This document shows, one piece after another, positions 30,230 through 41,832 of a stretch of DNA of 64,000 nucleotides; positions within the stretch are counted from its first letter, which is position 1; every line of letters starts with the position of its first letter. The notes beneath the pieces were generated by a model. The model had not been told where the DNA came from. It did no database searches and saw only the letters and a list, made by a program, of their open reading frames with translations. The DNA comes from Dicyema japonicum (taxonomy: Eukaryota; Dicyemida; Rhombozoa; Dicyemidae). The DNA is taken from assembly GCA_011109175.1 (NCBI GenBank), contig RDEW01000044.1, positions 354,280 through 418,279 on the forward strand, written 5' to 3'. Position numbers and translations under genes: made by a program.

Positions 30230-31500
30230 CCAAGAAAATTGCTCGATCACTTTCCTCGTGGTCGTACCGGTCGTACCGTCTGGAACTCACTAAAATTGAA
30301 CCTCATGATCATTTGTTGGCTTAGCAATTCTGCACTATCCTTGTCCTTGATTTTGTCCATCATTTTTGTAAAGGGGGCTCATTATCATTTTAGTGTGACC
30401 TCCCTTATATTCATATTTCATTTTTTTGCAGCGTAACCTCCAGTAGTCTTCTTTATCCCTTCCTGGCTGCCTTTTTGAATTCAGAATTATGTTCTCTTAT
30501 CTTGTTTATATTCCAACAGACTTTAGCAGTTTTACGATTTTCAGCAATGTTTAAGCTGTTGACAGAAAGTCACTCAGAGCACTTGGCCGGCGTTTTGTAT
30601 TTGACATGTTTTATTGTTGCGTTCCTGATAACCAACTACATTTCATTCTACAATTTATCAAGCATCATTCCGTTCAAATCCAGTAATCAATATTGTGCTT
30701 AACTTCCATTGCGTATGCTGGTGGTATGTTTGAGACATCGAATTTCTATACTCGGGGGTATTCCAAGTGTTACTGAACTTCGTCCTAATTTTTGCAACAA
30801 AGAGCTTTTCCAACGTTTGGCGCACAAAATATAATCAATTCCATTAGGCGACGACCCAGTCTATAATCGTCGTTTGAGCTGTTTGAACCATGTGTTAGTT
30901 ATCTGAAATCCATTTTCCTGACAGAATTGGATCATTCGATCCCCAGCATCATTTCTTTTCCCCAAACCAAAAATCCCACAATATCTGTATGTGGCATACA
31001 CCCAACTTTTGAGTTGAAATCCCTCATTATGTAGATATGTCCATTTTGGGTATTACTTTTAGTGCCTCTTCAAATTCATAATAAAATTGGTCAACTTCGT
31101 AATCCTTGGCAATAGATGTTGGGGAATACACTTGCATGACCGTAATATTCAATGGTCGTCCACGGACGTACATTAGTATTATCCGATCATTAAATATTTT
31201 ATGACTTTCAATAACAGTGCAATTTTCTTTGAGGCAACGAAAGCCATTCCATTTCTCTTCGCATTAATGTTACCAGAATAATATGACGAAATCATCAGAA
31301 CGAAAAAAAACCACTGCAATATCAAGCCTTCTCATTTCTATTTTTACGACTTCTAGTTTCCTTCGCTTAATAGTCTTACGTTCCATGTTGAGAAATTGTG
31401 AGATTCTGTGTGACGAAGGCTCGAGATTTGATGTTTTGCAGTAACGTTGATTCCAATTAGATCGTAGGAGAGTATGCTCAAAAGATTTTCTTGGCATTTA
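30230..31500 (-). pseudogene. RTE-type LINE endonuclease region, heavily mutated
   Basis: In broken minus-strand frames: NIVMQVYSPTSIAKDYEVDQ, FYYEFEEALKVIPKMDI, DFNSKVGCMPHTDIVG and, further on, SSPNGIDYILCAK. These are the endonuclease motifs of RTE-clade LINEs. Downstream traces (FTKMMDKIKDKD near 30390) fit the spacer before the RT. Apparent small hydrophobic frames on the plus strand are shadows. Confidence 0.65.
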
Positions 31501-32110
31501 AATACAGGGTTGGTTGCCAGGTCTTTCCCCAATGTTAAACGTAATATCTTTTATATTCGTAGATGAAATTATTTTATATTTATTGATTGCGGTGTTTATA
31601 CCTTTTCAAAAGTTGGTACGGTACTTTCTTTGTAGGTTTCGAGAAAATTGGGGGATTACATCAGTGATGAATTAGGAAGTAAACCCATTTATAGTATCTA
31701 TGTAGTACAATATTATCCGTTTATTAGCGTCTTTTCAGCTTCCCGACCTGTTTGAGTAATAGAACACTTCTGTTGGATTTCACCAGACTCTTCAGATTTT
31801 CTACGGAATTCAACGTAAAAAGTTTACTATTGAAGGCTTTAGTTATTAAAGTTCATCAACTTCGAGGTAGTCTACCAAACCTTTGTTTGAAAAATTCTAA
31901 AACTTCTGACACCCAATCAACCTTGACCTCCTTATTCACCTGGTCGATAATCACTTGGAGACATATGATATTTGTTAGGGTCTCTGGATGAGAAATCATA
32001 TTAGGGAGTCTTGTATCAATTTCTTGTTTTCCAAACAGCCCCTGACCACTCCCCCATATTGATCAATGTTTTGTACATTGAGATCATTCGTAGGTCTAAG
32101 GTAATGTTCC
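31501..32110 (-). pseudogene. Possible R-family LINE fragment
   Basis: The stretch ttggtacggtactttctttg followed by taggtttc matches 967-992 of the R-family remnant. The rest of the minus strand is broken frames (PETLTNIICLQVIIDQVNKE). Weak evidence. Confidence 0.35.
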
Positions 32111-32239
32111 ACTCAGATTATTAGAAAAAAAATATAAACATCCACTAGAAATAAAATTAACATAATTATTATTAATATGGAAAAATTAATTTAGGATATT
32201 TCATGTTGGATTGATTTATTTATTTATTTAAATAAAATA

Positions 32240-33100
32240 CGATCGATTTCAAAAGGCCTTCGAATCTGACTCATGGAAAATCTTAACCCGGAAATTGTTT
32301 GCCCTCCCTGTCAACTCCAATATATAACTTTGGCTTGCTAACTTCATCAATAGAAGAAGGCCCGGGTATACATGGACAAAATCAGTTTCAAGATTAGTAC
32401 CCAATGGACTCCAACAAGGTTCCCTTTTATCAACAGCCTTATTTAACTTATACATGTCCGAGTTACCACAACCCGATATAAAGACGAGTTATATGCTGAT
32501 GACCTATAATTCGGATCCTGCAATCAAGATATCCTATAAGTATCAGAATGACTACTACAATACCTCAACAAGATTAAAATATGGCTAATTTATAACCAGC
32601 TTGATATATCTACTTGAAATCTTTTTCGTGCTTATTTACATCAGACAAACGACTTGAACAAATGACAGTGGATATATTTATCAACCAGAAAAAAATACCT
32701 TTCACGAAGAAACTGAAAATCAAGGGGATCACTTCCACACACATGTGTTTTTCATCTCACGTCGACGCTGTTTCTGGAAGCTGCTTAAGAAAGCTAGGGA
32801 TAATCAAAACTATTTTCGGTGCATTAAAACCCCTTTCCCAGCTTTGAAATTGTTGTACAAACAATTCAATTTTCTGTCAGCTATGCCTGTACGTCATAGG
32901 GGAATCAATCTGTCCTGAACGAACAAACAGGCTTAACAGCCATTACTATTAGTAATCTCGGGAAACTAGAAAAACTAATGCCCTCATCACTTGAAGACCT
33001 TATCCGACAAAATGAAAAAAGATTTGCTACCCTGTGCAGGCTGTGTAACTCTCAACAATACACAGCCACGACGTTTCTCATGAGAAGTATACATCACCCC
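32240..33100 (+). pseudogene. Jockey/CR1-type LINE reverse transcriptase remnant
   Basis: Plus-strand frames give LVPNGLQQGSLLSTALFNLY (RT motif B), TSY then a YADD-coding tatgctgatgac one frame over (motif C, about 32490), and later FTKKLKIKGITSTHMCFSSH. KLLYKQFNF appears in the tail region. Multiple stops and shifts make it inactive. Confidence 0.7.
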
Positions 33101-33194
33101 TCTCCTATTCCCGAAACCACCCCGCCCACAGAGAAGTTGTGTTGAATCCCAGAAGGCGCACGAGAAGAAAATGAGAAATTTGATTGAGGCTTGT

Positions 33195-33420
33195 TCCGAT
33201 CATCGTTTAAATGCATTGAAAATAATTTCGATTTTCCCATAAATAAGTTATTTTTTAAATATCGTTTTGTAGACAAAAATAAATACTTGCAATCAGAAAA
33301 TGGCACGGAGTTCAAGAATTACCATATCAAAAAACTCTATATTTGTATTATATCATGGAATATAAAGGAGGCGCAAATTTGTATATTAAGGCGATGGTGA
33401 ACAAGGTTTTGAATTTAATT
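33195..33420 (+). pseudogene. Retroelement integrase fragment
   Basis: A 69-codon frame contains KYLQSENGTEFKNYHIKKL, matching the 'Q(S/T)DNG.EF.N' second-catalytic-residue motif of rve integrases with Asp replaced by Glu. Neither the zinc-binding domain nor the D35E Glu is visible. Confidence 0.5.
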
Positions 33421-33649
33421 TTTTTAGTTGAGGTGGTGACGTCCCTCTTGAAAAGTATGTCTGAAAAACACGAAAATTGCAACCTAAATGACTTATCTCT
33501 TTTAACGTTAAAGATCAAAAGACTCTAGTGCATGGAAAAGAAAAGAACTTTGTGAAGACCTTTCAAATCAAGATATCAATCGGATGTTTCCAAGAGACAA
33601 AAATATCGAAGGAGTTTGAAATCTTATACAAGAGAACAGGAACTGAGCC

Positions 33650-33867
33650 AATATCATGTGAGATTATGATTCAAGATGGAGGCTCTTTGGACACATACTC
33701 CGCCACGATATGGGGAACCCTGCCAACATAACAATGGAGGAGTATTTTGTCTTAGAAGCTTCTCGTTTCCGCGGCCGGTCGAGAACAACACTGCCGGTTA
33801 TTCAAGATGAAGATCTCAGGATACGCTACGGAACATGGCAACGGATCGAAAAAGATGGGGGACGTTA
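33650..33867 (+). pseudogene. LINE C-terminal 'GH-LR ... RGR-R' tail
   Basis: The frame RWRLFGHILRHDMGNPANIT, then SRFRGRSRTTLPVIQDEDL, ending at a stop near 33867, matches the conserved tail after the RT of many LINEs (W.GH.LR...RGRPR.TW...). The preceding 67-codon frame (33528-33731) is in the wrong register. Confidence 0.65.
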
Positions 33868-34374
33868 ATTAGATTGTTAACTTTTCGTGTTGCACATGCT
33901 TTGTCATCATCTTGGCATCGCGTACGTGCCTATAATAATAATAAAGCCTTTTACAGAGAAAATCAAAATCATGTCACCAATTAACCAAAAATTTATTATT
34001 ATTGGAAATTTATAACCAATCAATATCTGGATTATGCAAATCCTATCATTGATTTTCTAATACTTTTTAATATTAATGCTTTGATATACTGCATGCTTAT
34101 TCCATAGTTATACTTTAGTTACCTGAAGGCATGCAACATTCATTCCGTATTGCTGTATATCTTGGCAAAGCTGAATTTTCGTATTTCAGAACCTATTTTT
34201 TCACATTAAAAGTAAGAACAATTTTTTCTTTCTCAGAGTTTTCGAGAGATAGAGGCACTAAGTGCTAGAGATTGACGTCACCACCTCACCCAAAACTTGT
34301 GAGATAATGACAAAATTACGTTTATTTATCCAGAGCCATCGGACATTCATTCCATGGTTAGATCCGGTGAATTC
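33868..34374. other. No supported gene
   Basis: LINE 3' flank and AT-rich sequence; nothing recognised. Confidence 0.5.
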
Positions 34375-34460
34375 CGAGAACACCAGTGACTGTTTGAGCG
34401 TATCTTCCTGGCAGTCCTTAGGGGAAATAGTCATGCCAGTCAGGGCCGCAGCAATATGAT
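34375..34460 (+). mobile_element. LINE B 3'-end fragment
   Basis: Codons RIFLAVLRGNSHA, then after a one-base shift VRAAAI and a stop, match the C-terminus of the LINE B copies at 36855 and 46020 (reverse strand there). Confidence 0.6.
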
Positions 34461-34744
34461 TCTCCCGAATTTGTCAGAGATAAAATACGTATTGTTTTGA
34501 CAGTTTATTGGGCAGAAAATAAGCACTTTCTGAAGGCCTTAAAATTTAGGAATTTATGCAGGTTTTACAATGCTTGCTAATCTTTTTGGGATTTGGGGAA
34601 CATATGATATCTTTTTATGACTGGCATACTTGCAGGATCACATGCCTTCTAGAAGACAACATAAGACTTTGTGTAAAAAATTCTGTCATGAGTATTACGA
34701 CCTAAATATATGCATTTCAATGCTAATATCAAACACTTGCGACT

Positions 34745-35182
34745 TTGATATTTCCTACTTTTAATACAAGTTCTCCGAAAGTGATCCTCCGAATTGTTTC
34801 GGTACTTCCTTCTCTTCTTGATCTTTGGCTTGCTTAAAAGCATGGCCTGGGTCTGAAGCAGAGATTGAAGCGGTCAAATTTTTCTGAGAGATGTATCAAC
34901 TCAGTCTCTGAGCGCCTTTTCTTTAAGGCTTGAGCCATCATAGTCTTGTGGGAAAACGCATTAAAATTGAATAAGGAAATACTTTATTTTATGGTTCTAA
35001 ATGAGGTCGCAGTTATTTATATAGTATCATCATCCTCAAAAAGGTTTTTCACTTCCAAGGAGCTGTCCAAGCATTTAAAGTCCTCCCAACAAATAGTTGT
35101 GAGACCACCTGACCGTTTTCTTCGCTCAGTTGCAATGATGAAAGCCAACGCTGCATCAATTATAGTGGGATTTAATAATTAA
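34745..35182 (-). pseudogene. LINE A-related fragment
   Basis: Minus-strand pieces KTFLRMMIL and FRPRPCF/KQAKDQEEKEVPKQ, and the nucleotide match cctgggtctgaagcagag, correspond to the LINE A segment around 28540 and upstream of it. A 78-codon plus-strand frame over the same bases is a shadow. Confidence 0.45.
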
Positions 35183-35339
35183 CGTCTAATTTTGACTTAT
35201 GAGATTAATTTAATATTTATTTATTTTTAAAATTGTTTTACAATATGGAGAACCTATTTTATCATTAATGCATTATTTCACGTATTTGTGCCACGTTGCT
35301 GTGGTCGTTGGTTTCTTTTTTTGTTGTATCATGTTTCTT

Positions 35340-35510
35340 GCAGTATTGTATTCTCTCTAATATTTTATGAATATATTATTGGATTCATCATATAGTGTTG
35401 AAGTCTATTATCAAAATGTCTAATGTCTACATATTTTGGTAACCTATAAATATTGATCGTTCTTCACTATTTGATTTGTCTTATTGCTTACAGTCTAATA
35501 ACAATACTCT
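35340..35510 (+). repeat. Near-identical dispersed repeat E, copy 2
   Basis: Matches 7600-7755 almost base for base, then diverges at ttgcttacagtc versus ttgcttatatcc. Confidence 0.85.
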
Positions 35511-35699
35511 TGAATATTTCTATCGACTAAACGTGGATCAACATCAAACGTGTACGAATTAAATTCAATCAATATTGCCCAATTCTGGAAAGTATTAATT
35601 TACTTCTTTTTGAAGATATGTTGAATGTGGATAAATAAGGTCGATTATTTTTAGTGGTCGATTCAAGCGAATAGGCAAAAAAAATTTTCTTTAAATCTC

Positions 35700-36105
35700 C
35701 AGCATACACATAACGAGAAATTATTATTAATTGAACACGTTCGCCACATCGGTGGATTCATTAACTTGTATCGCGAAATTTTCATGGCATTAACTTTTTA
35801 TTTGTTCTACCACCGTTAAAATAAATAACATAATATCAATGACCTGCTGTTAATATTTTTTGACATTTAAAAAAATCGTCGATGAACAGTATCATAGTGG
35901 TATATCCGAAATCATATTTTCAGCTGAGTGTCAATAAGAGTACGCACTATGTCTTTACAACAAGGAAGAATCAGTTTTTTGGCAATATTGTGAGGTTTCT
36001 TTTTTTTCGTTATACGTAATGAAATCATGTAAGATGAAGAGGACTTGAAGATTTTATTATTCCCATATTTAAGGGTTGAATTAAAGCGGTCGTATTTTTT
36101 GGAAG
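35700..36105 (-). pseudogene. hAT (Buster/ZBED-like) transposase N-terminal remnant
   Basis: In minus-strand frames: KKPHNIAKKLILPCCKDIVR, TLIDT, then YHYDTVHRRFF and MSKNI, and later KENFFCL. This order (KPHTIAE.LI.PA...., TV.RRI..M..DI) is typical of ZBED-like hAT transposases. Stops and shifts throughout. Confidence 0.7.
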
Positions 36106-36124
36106 AAAATGTAAATGAACATTG

Positions 36125-36616
36125 GAATATTGTGGATTTCTGTGACAGCTCGCATTATCAAGTATTCAAGGTTTCAGTGTTTCTGCAAAATCAATATGTA
36201 TAAATTTAAGTCTATGACATTTTTCAAAAGATCTATCAATTTAAAATATATAAAACAATGTGTAATCACCCACAATATGGCAGAAGAGACTATCTCTTCT
36301 TATGTCAAAGTCACGGTTATTCAAGGCCGCTATTAACGAAATGTGAAGGAAATTCAGCTGAGAATTACACCAAACGCAAATCGAAAATCCATATTTTCAT
36401 ATAATATTTGGTCATCATTTCTATAATCACGGGAAGGAGAGACCCTGTAAATGTGGATTCTGCCATAATTATTGATTTACCTAATTTTCTAATAAAAAGC
36501 TATCTCGAATTATTATTTCATTGAATAAAATTTATAGTTTATTAGTTCAAAGATTGACACGGGGAATTCTGTGGGAAATCTCAGTGAAATGTTAAAAAGT
36601 GGGTCCCCTATTTTTA
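36125..36616. repeat. hAT-MITE body joined to a truncated inverted-arm repeat
   Basis: Bases 36143-36262 match 9031-9200. From 36268 the sequence matches 19886-20130 and 20366-20470 (the inverted-arm repeat without the LINE C insertion) up to the LINE B boundary at 36617. Confidence 0.75.
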
Positions 36617-38213
36617 GGGTTTCTGAAATTACGAAAAAAAGTGGAAAACAGTTGCTTTCAGTTTTCGTAAAACAAAGTAGACATTTAATGCAATGGAATA
36701 CCGTCTCCAACTTAGCTTTCAAATAATTAACCACTCAGTTAAAAAGGCTAAGATTTGTTTTAATTGTAAAAACATTACATTCTTTTCGTTTTTTTCATGT
36801 TTTATTATTATTTTAAATACTTTAATTAAGAAAGACAAGAAAGTAACAGTTATATTGCGGCTGCCTTGATTGCGTGGCTATTCCCTTTCAGGATAGCGAG
36901 CGAGATTTGCTCAAATAGCCAACAGCGCTCACGAGGGTCTCCGTTTCGTGTAGCGATCCGATTCCCTAGACGACTCAAAAATTCTAGCTTCGCAGGCGAA
37001 AAGAAACCAGACGTCTTAACAGCGATGGAACAAACAAAAAATCCTTGGGTAGGAACGCCTACTTTTCCCGTTTCATCTTCTAGGCCTTCTCAGAGGCAGA
37101 ACAGGCTCCAGAGGCACTCTGGAGATGGTTGCAAGATACAAATGAATCGGTGCAAATAACGTCTCAGACAAGAGGTTTCCCCTGCTTCAAAAAGGAATTT
37201 TGTCATCCCATTAGATCGTTTCCCGTCCCGCCAGCAAAGACTGACTGGGTTGAAAATGGAGGGGTGTTTGTTGGCGTCCAGAATTCGCCTAACGACATCA
37301 TTTTAGGCCATATGTCTGGAAAATCAGCCTTCACTCTTCCAGTAGGAGAAGGGTATAGGTCGAAAACAGTCGATCTGGTTTCCGCATCGTCACAGATTTG
37401 GAACACAGACTTTTAATACCAGGTGCAATGAGATCCCAATAACGACGCATTCATATCCAGGAAGTACCCAGAACTGCATTGGGAATGGAATTGAACCAGG
37501 CACCGCTCTCAGAAGACGCACCCGACAACAAATATGCACGGGGAATGTTTCAGGTAGGGTTTCATTGTTTTGTGGTTATTGAGCATTTTAATGTTTCATT
37601 GGAGAATTTCAATGTTTTACCTTTTTATGTTTTAGGTCCGTGGTTAATGGGTAATTAACGGGAAGAGTTATTTCATTAATCTATCTTTAAAAACATAGAA
37701 ATCAATCTAATCATCGCCAAGATATTATCGAAGTTGAGTTGCCCCTGCAATTGCAAAAGAGATCAACTGGTGAAGCCACAAGTCTCACGTGCGTGGTGCC
37801 TATTTAGTGTAGCTAGGCGTCCAAGTTTCTTTAGGAAACTAAGGGATTTTCCGCTTATTCCATCTATATCTCAATTACGATAGTTTAGTCAAGTAATAAT
37901 TGCTTTAAGGTAAATTCAAAGTATAATATTAAAGAATTTATTTTTTCAGTTAATGAAATCTCAAGAATTTATGTCAAATCTAAAAATTACCAATAAATTA
38001 TTCTCAAAATAAACCAGAAAATAATACAAAAATAATTATAGACCCTGAAGTTCCAGCAGAATTCCTTCCAACTCTCACTGCTGTTCATTCCGATTGTAGC
38101 TTACACACATCTATGATGCATCCTGATTGACGAGTGACCTTTAAATCATTGATTACTCACTGCAGTACTAATTTGTCTACTTAAACTAGCATAAAATGAA
38201 AAAAGACGTTATG
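36617..38213 (-). pseudogene. LINE B copy with large internal deletion
   Basis: The outer parts match the longer copy at 45796-49192: the 3' region with the Cys/His and RPDG-like domain (36855-37550), and the 5' untranslated/leader part (37640-38213). The RT core (about 1.8 kb in the other copy) is absent, replaced by about 80 bp of AT-rich sequence. It could have behaved as a non-autonomous derivative or be a simple deletion. Confidence 0.75.
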
Positions 38214-38334
38214 AATCCAAATGACAAATAAGAATTTTATATACAACGACTTGATTTACCAACTATAATAAGCACGTTATTTAAGAATTAATAAATAATG
38301 GTTATCCAATATAATTATTATTATGGTCGAGACA

Positions 38335-38460
38335 ACTGGAGGAATAAGTGGAAAATCGCTTCTCTTTCTAAAGAACTTGGACGCCTAGCTACACTAAAAA
38401 GTCACGACGCACGTGAGACCAGGTGGCTTCTCCAGTTGATCTCTGCTGCAATCGTGAGAT
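38335..38460 (+). repeat. Inverted copy of LINE B 5' leader
   Basis: The stretch ggaataagtggaaaatcgct to ttgatctctgctgcaatcg is the diverged reverse complement of 37745-37870, giving a 5'-to-5' inverted pair 465 bp apart. Confidence 0.75.
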
Positions 38461-38689
38461 GGACGCAACGTCGTGTTATTAATTATTTATTTGTTGATTT
38501 GAATTTAATTATTATTATTATTAAAAATTATTAAAAGCACATTCACAGAACCAAAGAACGTTATATTAACTAAGGGTTGTTGAATAAATTATTAACTAAG
38601 GTTCAAAAGACCTGGATGTTCGTTATGGCAATGGTCGAAGGAATAAATGACCCAACATGACTTTTTCGACCCTTAAACGGTTCACTCAG

Positions 38690-39360
38690 TAATCAGGTGC
38701 ATAAGTAACTCGTCGTCCCGCGGTTCAGATGACATCTCCATTCTCCAACTGAAACACCTGTGTCCTTCCACGACGGCCGCAATAACATAAATTTTCTACC
38801 TCTCAATAAACGAATACAAAATTCCGTCAAAATGGAAGAAATCTCTGATACACCCTATCTTCTCCTCACATTCACTCATCAAGTGTATCTAGTTACCGAG
38901 GATCCAAAAGAAAATTGGAATTCTCAAGACTTTCACTCACTCTCCATTATCTTCCCGTCCATCGTTAGAGCTTCTATACAAACAATTTGTTCTACCTAGT
39001 ATCGAGTAAGCCTGTGCTGCATGGATCGCCCTCTATCAAAAATTCGACACAAAGCAAGCTGGAGATTTTACAAAATCGATGTCTCAGGATTCTATTCAGG
39101 TCGTCGAAAAAGACGTCCACCTCGTTACTGCAGAGAATACTAAACGTTCCCAATCATGAAGTACCTTACGGAACGTCAATATGACTTCCTCAAACGGCAA
39201 AGTCCTCAACTCAGAGTCAGAGTATATATAAGAAGAAACCTTCCCAGCATTGGAGATTAATCCAGGACTCCAAAACTAACCACAGAAAAAAAACTGGTAT
39301 TGACACAGATCACTTAATTAGACGATAGCTTTTATTCACTTCTCTTGATTTCGGGATTAA
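38690..39360 (+). pseudogene. Jockey/CR1-type LINE RT, fingers joined to tail
   Basis: GSDDISILQLKHL and SINEYKIPSKWKKSLIHPI are RT finger motifs. They are followed at once by LELLYKQFVL, SKLEILQNRCLRIL and STSLLQ, which lie after the palm and thumb in intact elements. The catalytic core has been deleted. Confidence 0.7.
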
Positions 39361-39559
39361 TAAAATAAATAAAATTAACTAAGGTCCCGTTTGTGCCACA
39401 CGTTTCGAAATTTGATTCATTAGGCGTCTCCATCGTCTTCTGCTTTGCGCATCTGTCCGTAGATATTCTAATGTATCTCGTAAGTTCCAATCCATCATAT
39501 AAGGCAATTGTCTTGAATTGGCTTCATTATCCTGTCTAAATAATTTTTAATAACTATAG

Positions 39560-39830
39560 GAAACTTTTGTATATATTCTGCCAGTTTTAAAGGCATATTC
39601 ATCGTATTTCCATTTACGATATTCTTCCATTTTCTCATTCCTGTAATTCGTCGTCGTCGGCATTCAATTGTTCTACCGAATTTTTAGCATAACTTCTCCA
39701 AATATCCATTACGGAATTCAGTTCCTTTGTCTGTATGTAAAGTCAATGGAGGGTCGATTCGTCTGAACACAGTTTGCAATAAATTGTCTATCTCGTCAGC
39801 TTAAGCTCTGTCGGTCTTTTGCGTTCTGCA
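39560..39830 (-). pseudogene. Retroelement integrase fragment
   Basis: The minus-strand frame DEIDNLLQTVFRRIDPPLTL, then HTDKGTEFRNGYLEKLC and a stop, carries the 'HTD.G.EF.N' integrase motif. No other integrase residue is preserved. Confidence 0.6.
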
Positions 39831-39898
39831 AGTCCCTCATTGAGTTTCTCCAAATAAATTCATAAAGATAACAAGTGAATAATTGATTTTATGTTCCT

Positions 39899-40330
39899 TT
39901 ATGCAATTAGAATCAAATTTATACCATATTGTTGACGACTTTTTCTTTTAGCACGCTGCCATAGATTCTCGATGGACTGCGTGTAGACATTTGGATCGGC
40001 GATATCAACAAAATTTTGGGAGTGATTCACCAAAGAATGTCTGTATATACCGTCATCCCATTGTGGATTGACTGATATGCCAGCCATCCATCCGTTATAA
40101 TCCTCGTCTTACACATTTCCAATCTAATTATTACACATTTTCAAAAATAACCTTGCACAGTCTGCAGAAAATTGTGTTCTTTATCAAACGCCGTGCTACA
40201 CACAACTTTATGCATTCCTCCAGACTCGGTGTACTCATCAGAAGCCTCAACAGGGAGAGTCGTTCGGTTGAATGGCAGCACGACTCATTATTTCTTCTTG
40301 TTAAATTATGCTCTTGCTACCAGCTCGCAC
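39899..40330 (-). pseudogene. ISXO2-like DDE transposase remnant
   Basis: YRHSLVNHSQNFVDIADPNV, then YTQSIENLWQRAKRKSRQQY is the ISXO2 C-terminal signature (VNHS.NFV..... T..IE..W...K). Upstream in another frame SLEECIKLCVARRLIKNTIF and CRLCK suggest the N-terminal zinc ribbon. The middle catalytic Asp region is lost. Confidence 0.75.
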
Positions 40331-40389
40331 ATGTTATTCAAATTTGTTCAAATATAAAACAGAAAGTTACTCTAAATATGCTGATATAA

Positions 40390-41263
40390 TTTAAAATATA
40401 ATTATTTTTTATTCTCGAAAAAATATTGCTCATTAAACTGTAACATTGCTAGCTCTTCCTCTTCCTTGCAACAAATCTCAATTTAGTTTGATTTCTAATT
40501 GAATAAAACTATCATTTTCAAAATTAAAGATTTAGATATTTGATTTAGCCCAAACCTTTTCACTCTTGATACAAGATCTACTGCCCCCAAATTGCGTGGA
40601 TTGAGTATTGAATTCTTTATTTTTAGAGTGTTTCTTTGTCGAGACTCACTAAACCCATTCAGACACGTTATATTTTTTTTAAATTGTAGCTTATTAATAT
40701 ATATAATTTTATAAATATTTGTCGTTTTCTAATAAGCTTGTTATTAAAAAAATTTGTTATAGAGCGTTACACAACGGCCCCGTTATACCTATGGACTGTC
40801 ACATGAATTTATTCAAATTTGTATTTGGCTGGCGGACACAGTTTGACAATCTCTGGATTAGAGAATTGTTCAAAATTATAGTCTAATAATTTTATTAATA
40901 AATAATAACCATCCAGAATATTTAGTATTACATTCTTCTCACGTGTCTTCGCTTCTGCCACAAACAAAAAATTTTTCTAACTGTTTACTATTATCTTCAT
41001 CGACTGTAGGCTGTTTGATTACTATTAATTTCTGCACAGGATGATTAGAAATTATAGCCTTAATAAAATATGAAGAATTGTATCAAAAAATAATTTTTAA
41101 AGCAAACAGTAAATAGTTCGAATCTACTAATAAGTAGAGACTCTCTTTCTAATAAGTAGAGAGAATGAAACGTATTCTATGAAAAATAATTCGTTTTATT
41201 GAAATATTGGTACCGTGGGATTAACTCCACGAGATTCAATTATTCTAATAATCTAGGAATTAG
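40390..41263. other. AT-rich, upstream exons not identified
   Basis: This stretch should hold the 5' exons (RRM1, start codon) of the TIA-1-like gene if it is complete, but I cannot identify them. Confidence 0.4.
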
Positions 41264-41832
41264 AAGACGAAACGAACCGTGTTTGTCGGGGACTTAGCCA
41301 ACGAGGTCACTGAGAAAATATTAAGGGATAGATTTAATCACCTCGGGGAAATAATGTAGCCAATACTCGGTAAACTTAAATAGGGATGCTAGACTCGTTA
41401 TGAACCCCCAAACGAACTGTCATAGAGGAAATGAATGGCATAGTCATCCAAGGACGTCCTATCCGAGTAAAGGAGGCGCTAGTGCAGAATCGAGGTACTA
41501 CTAATTCTTATTTCAGCCAATAATAATTTTGGTGGAATCTTTTATTCGGGGTCTATGGTCAATACGACCATATATGTTCGGAATCTACCCCCAAATATCT
41601 CAGAACGGGAGATAAAGCCAATTTTCGAAAAACAAGGTTCATATTAGAAATAAGGCTTTATCCCGGGCGGAACTATTGCTTCTTTACGTTTATTTTTGCT
41701 AATCCTTTTGTTACCAAGACTACCCCTCCGCAGTTTCTGCTATTTTGTTAAATAACGGATTAATTATAAGAAATCAACGACTAACCTGTGGATGGGTTAG
41801 GAATCAAATATTAAATAAATTTTATAATTTAG
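41264..41832 (+). pseudogene. TIA-1-like RNA-binding protein: RRM2 and RRM3 exons
   Basis: After an acceptor (ggaattag) the exon reads KTKRTVFVGDLANEVTEKIL and FNHLGEI, with RNP2 being VFVGDL. A 28-nt intron (41356-41383) joins in phase to MDARLVMNPQTN. The next codons jump to VIEEMNGIVIQGRPIRVKEA, so about 19 residues containing RNP1 are missing and the frame shifts by deletion. A 22-nt intron (41495-41516) leads to VNTTIYVRNLPPNISEREIK, the start of RRM3. A one-base loss near 41620 and mutation of the next acceptor (cctttag to ccttttg) follow, before EIRLYPGRNYCFFTF and NNGLIIRNQRLTCGW. TIA-1/TIAR proteins bind U-rich RNA and regulate splicing and translation. This copy looks decayed or misassembled. 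Confidence 0.65.
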
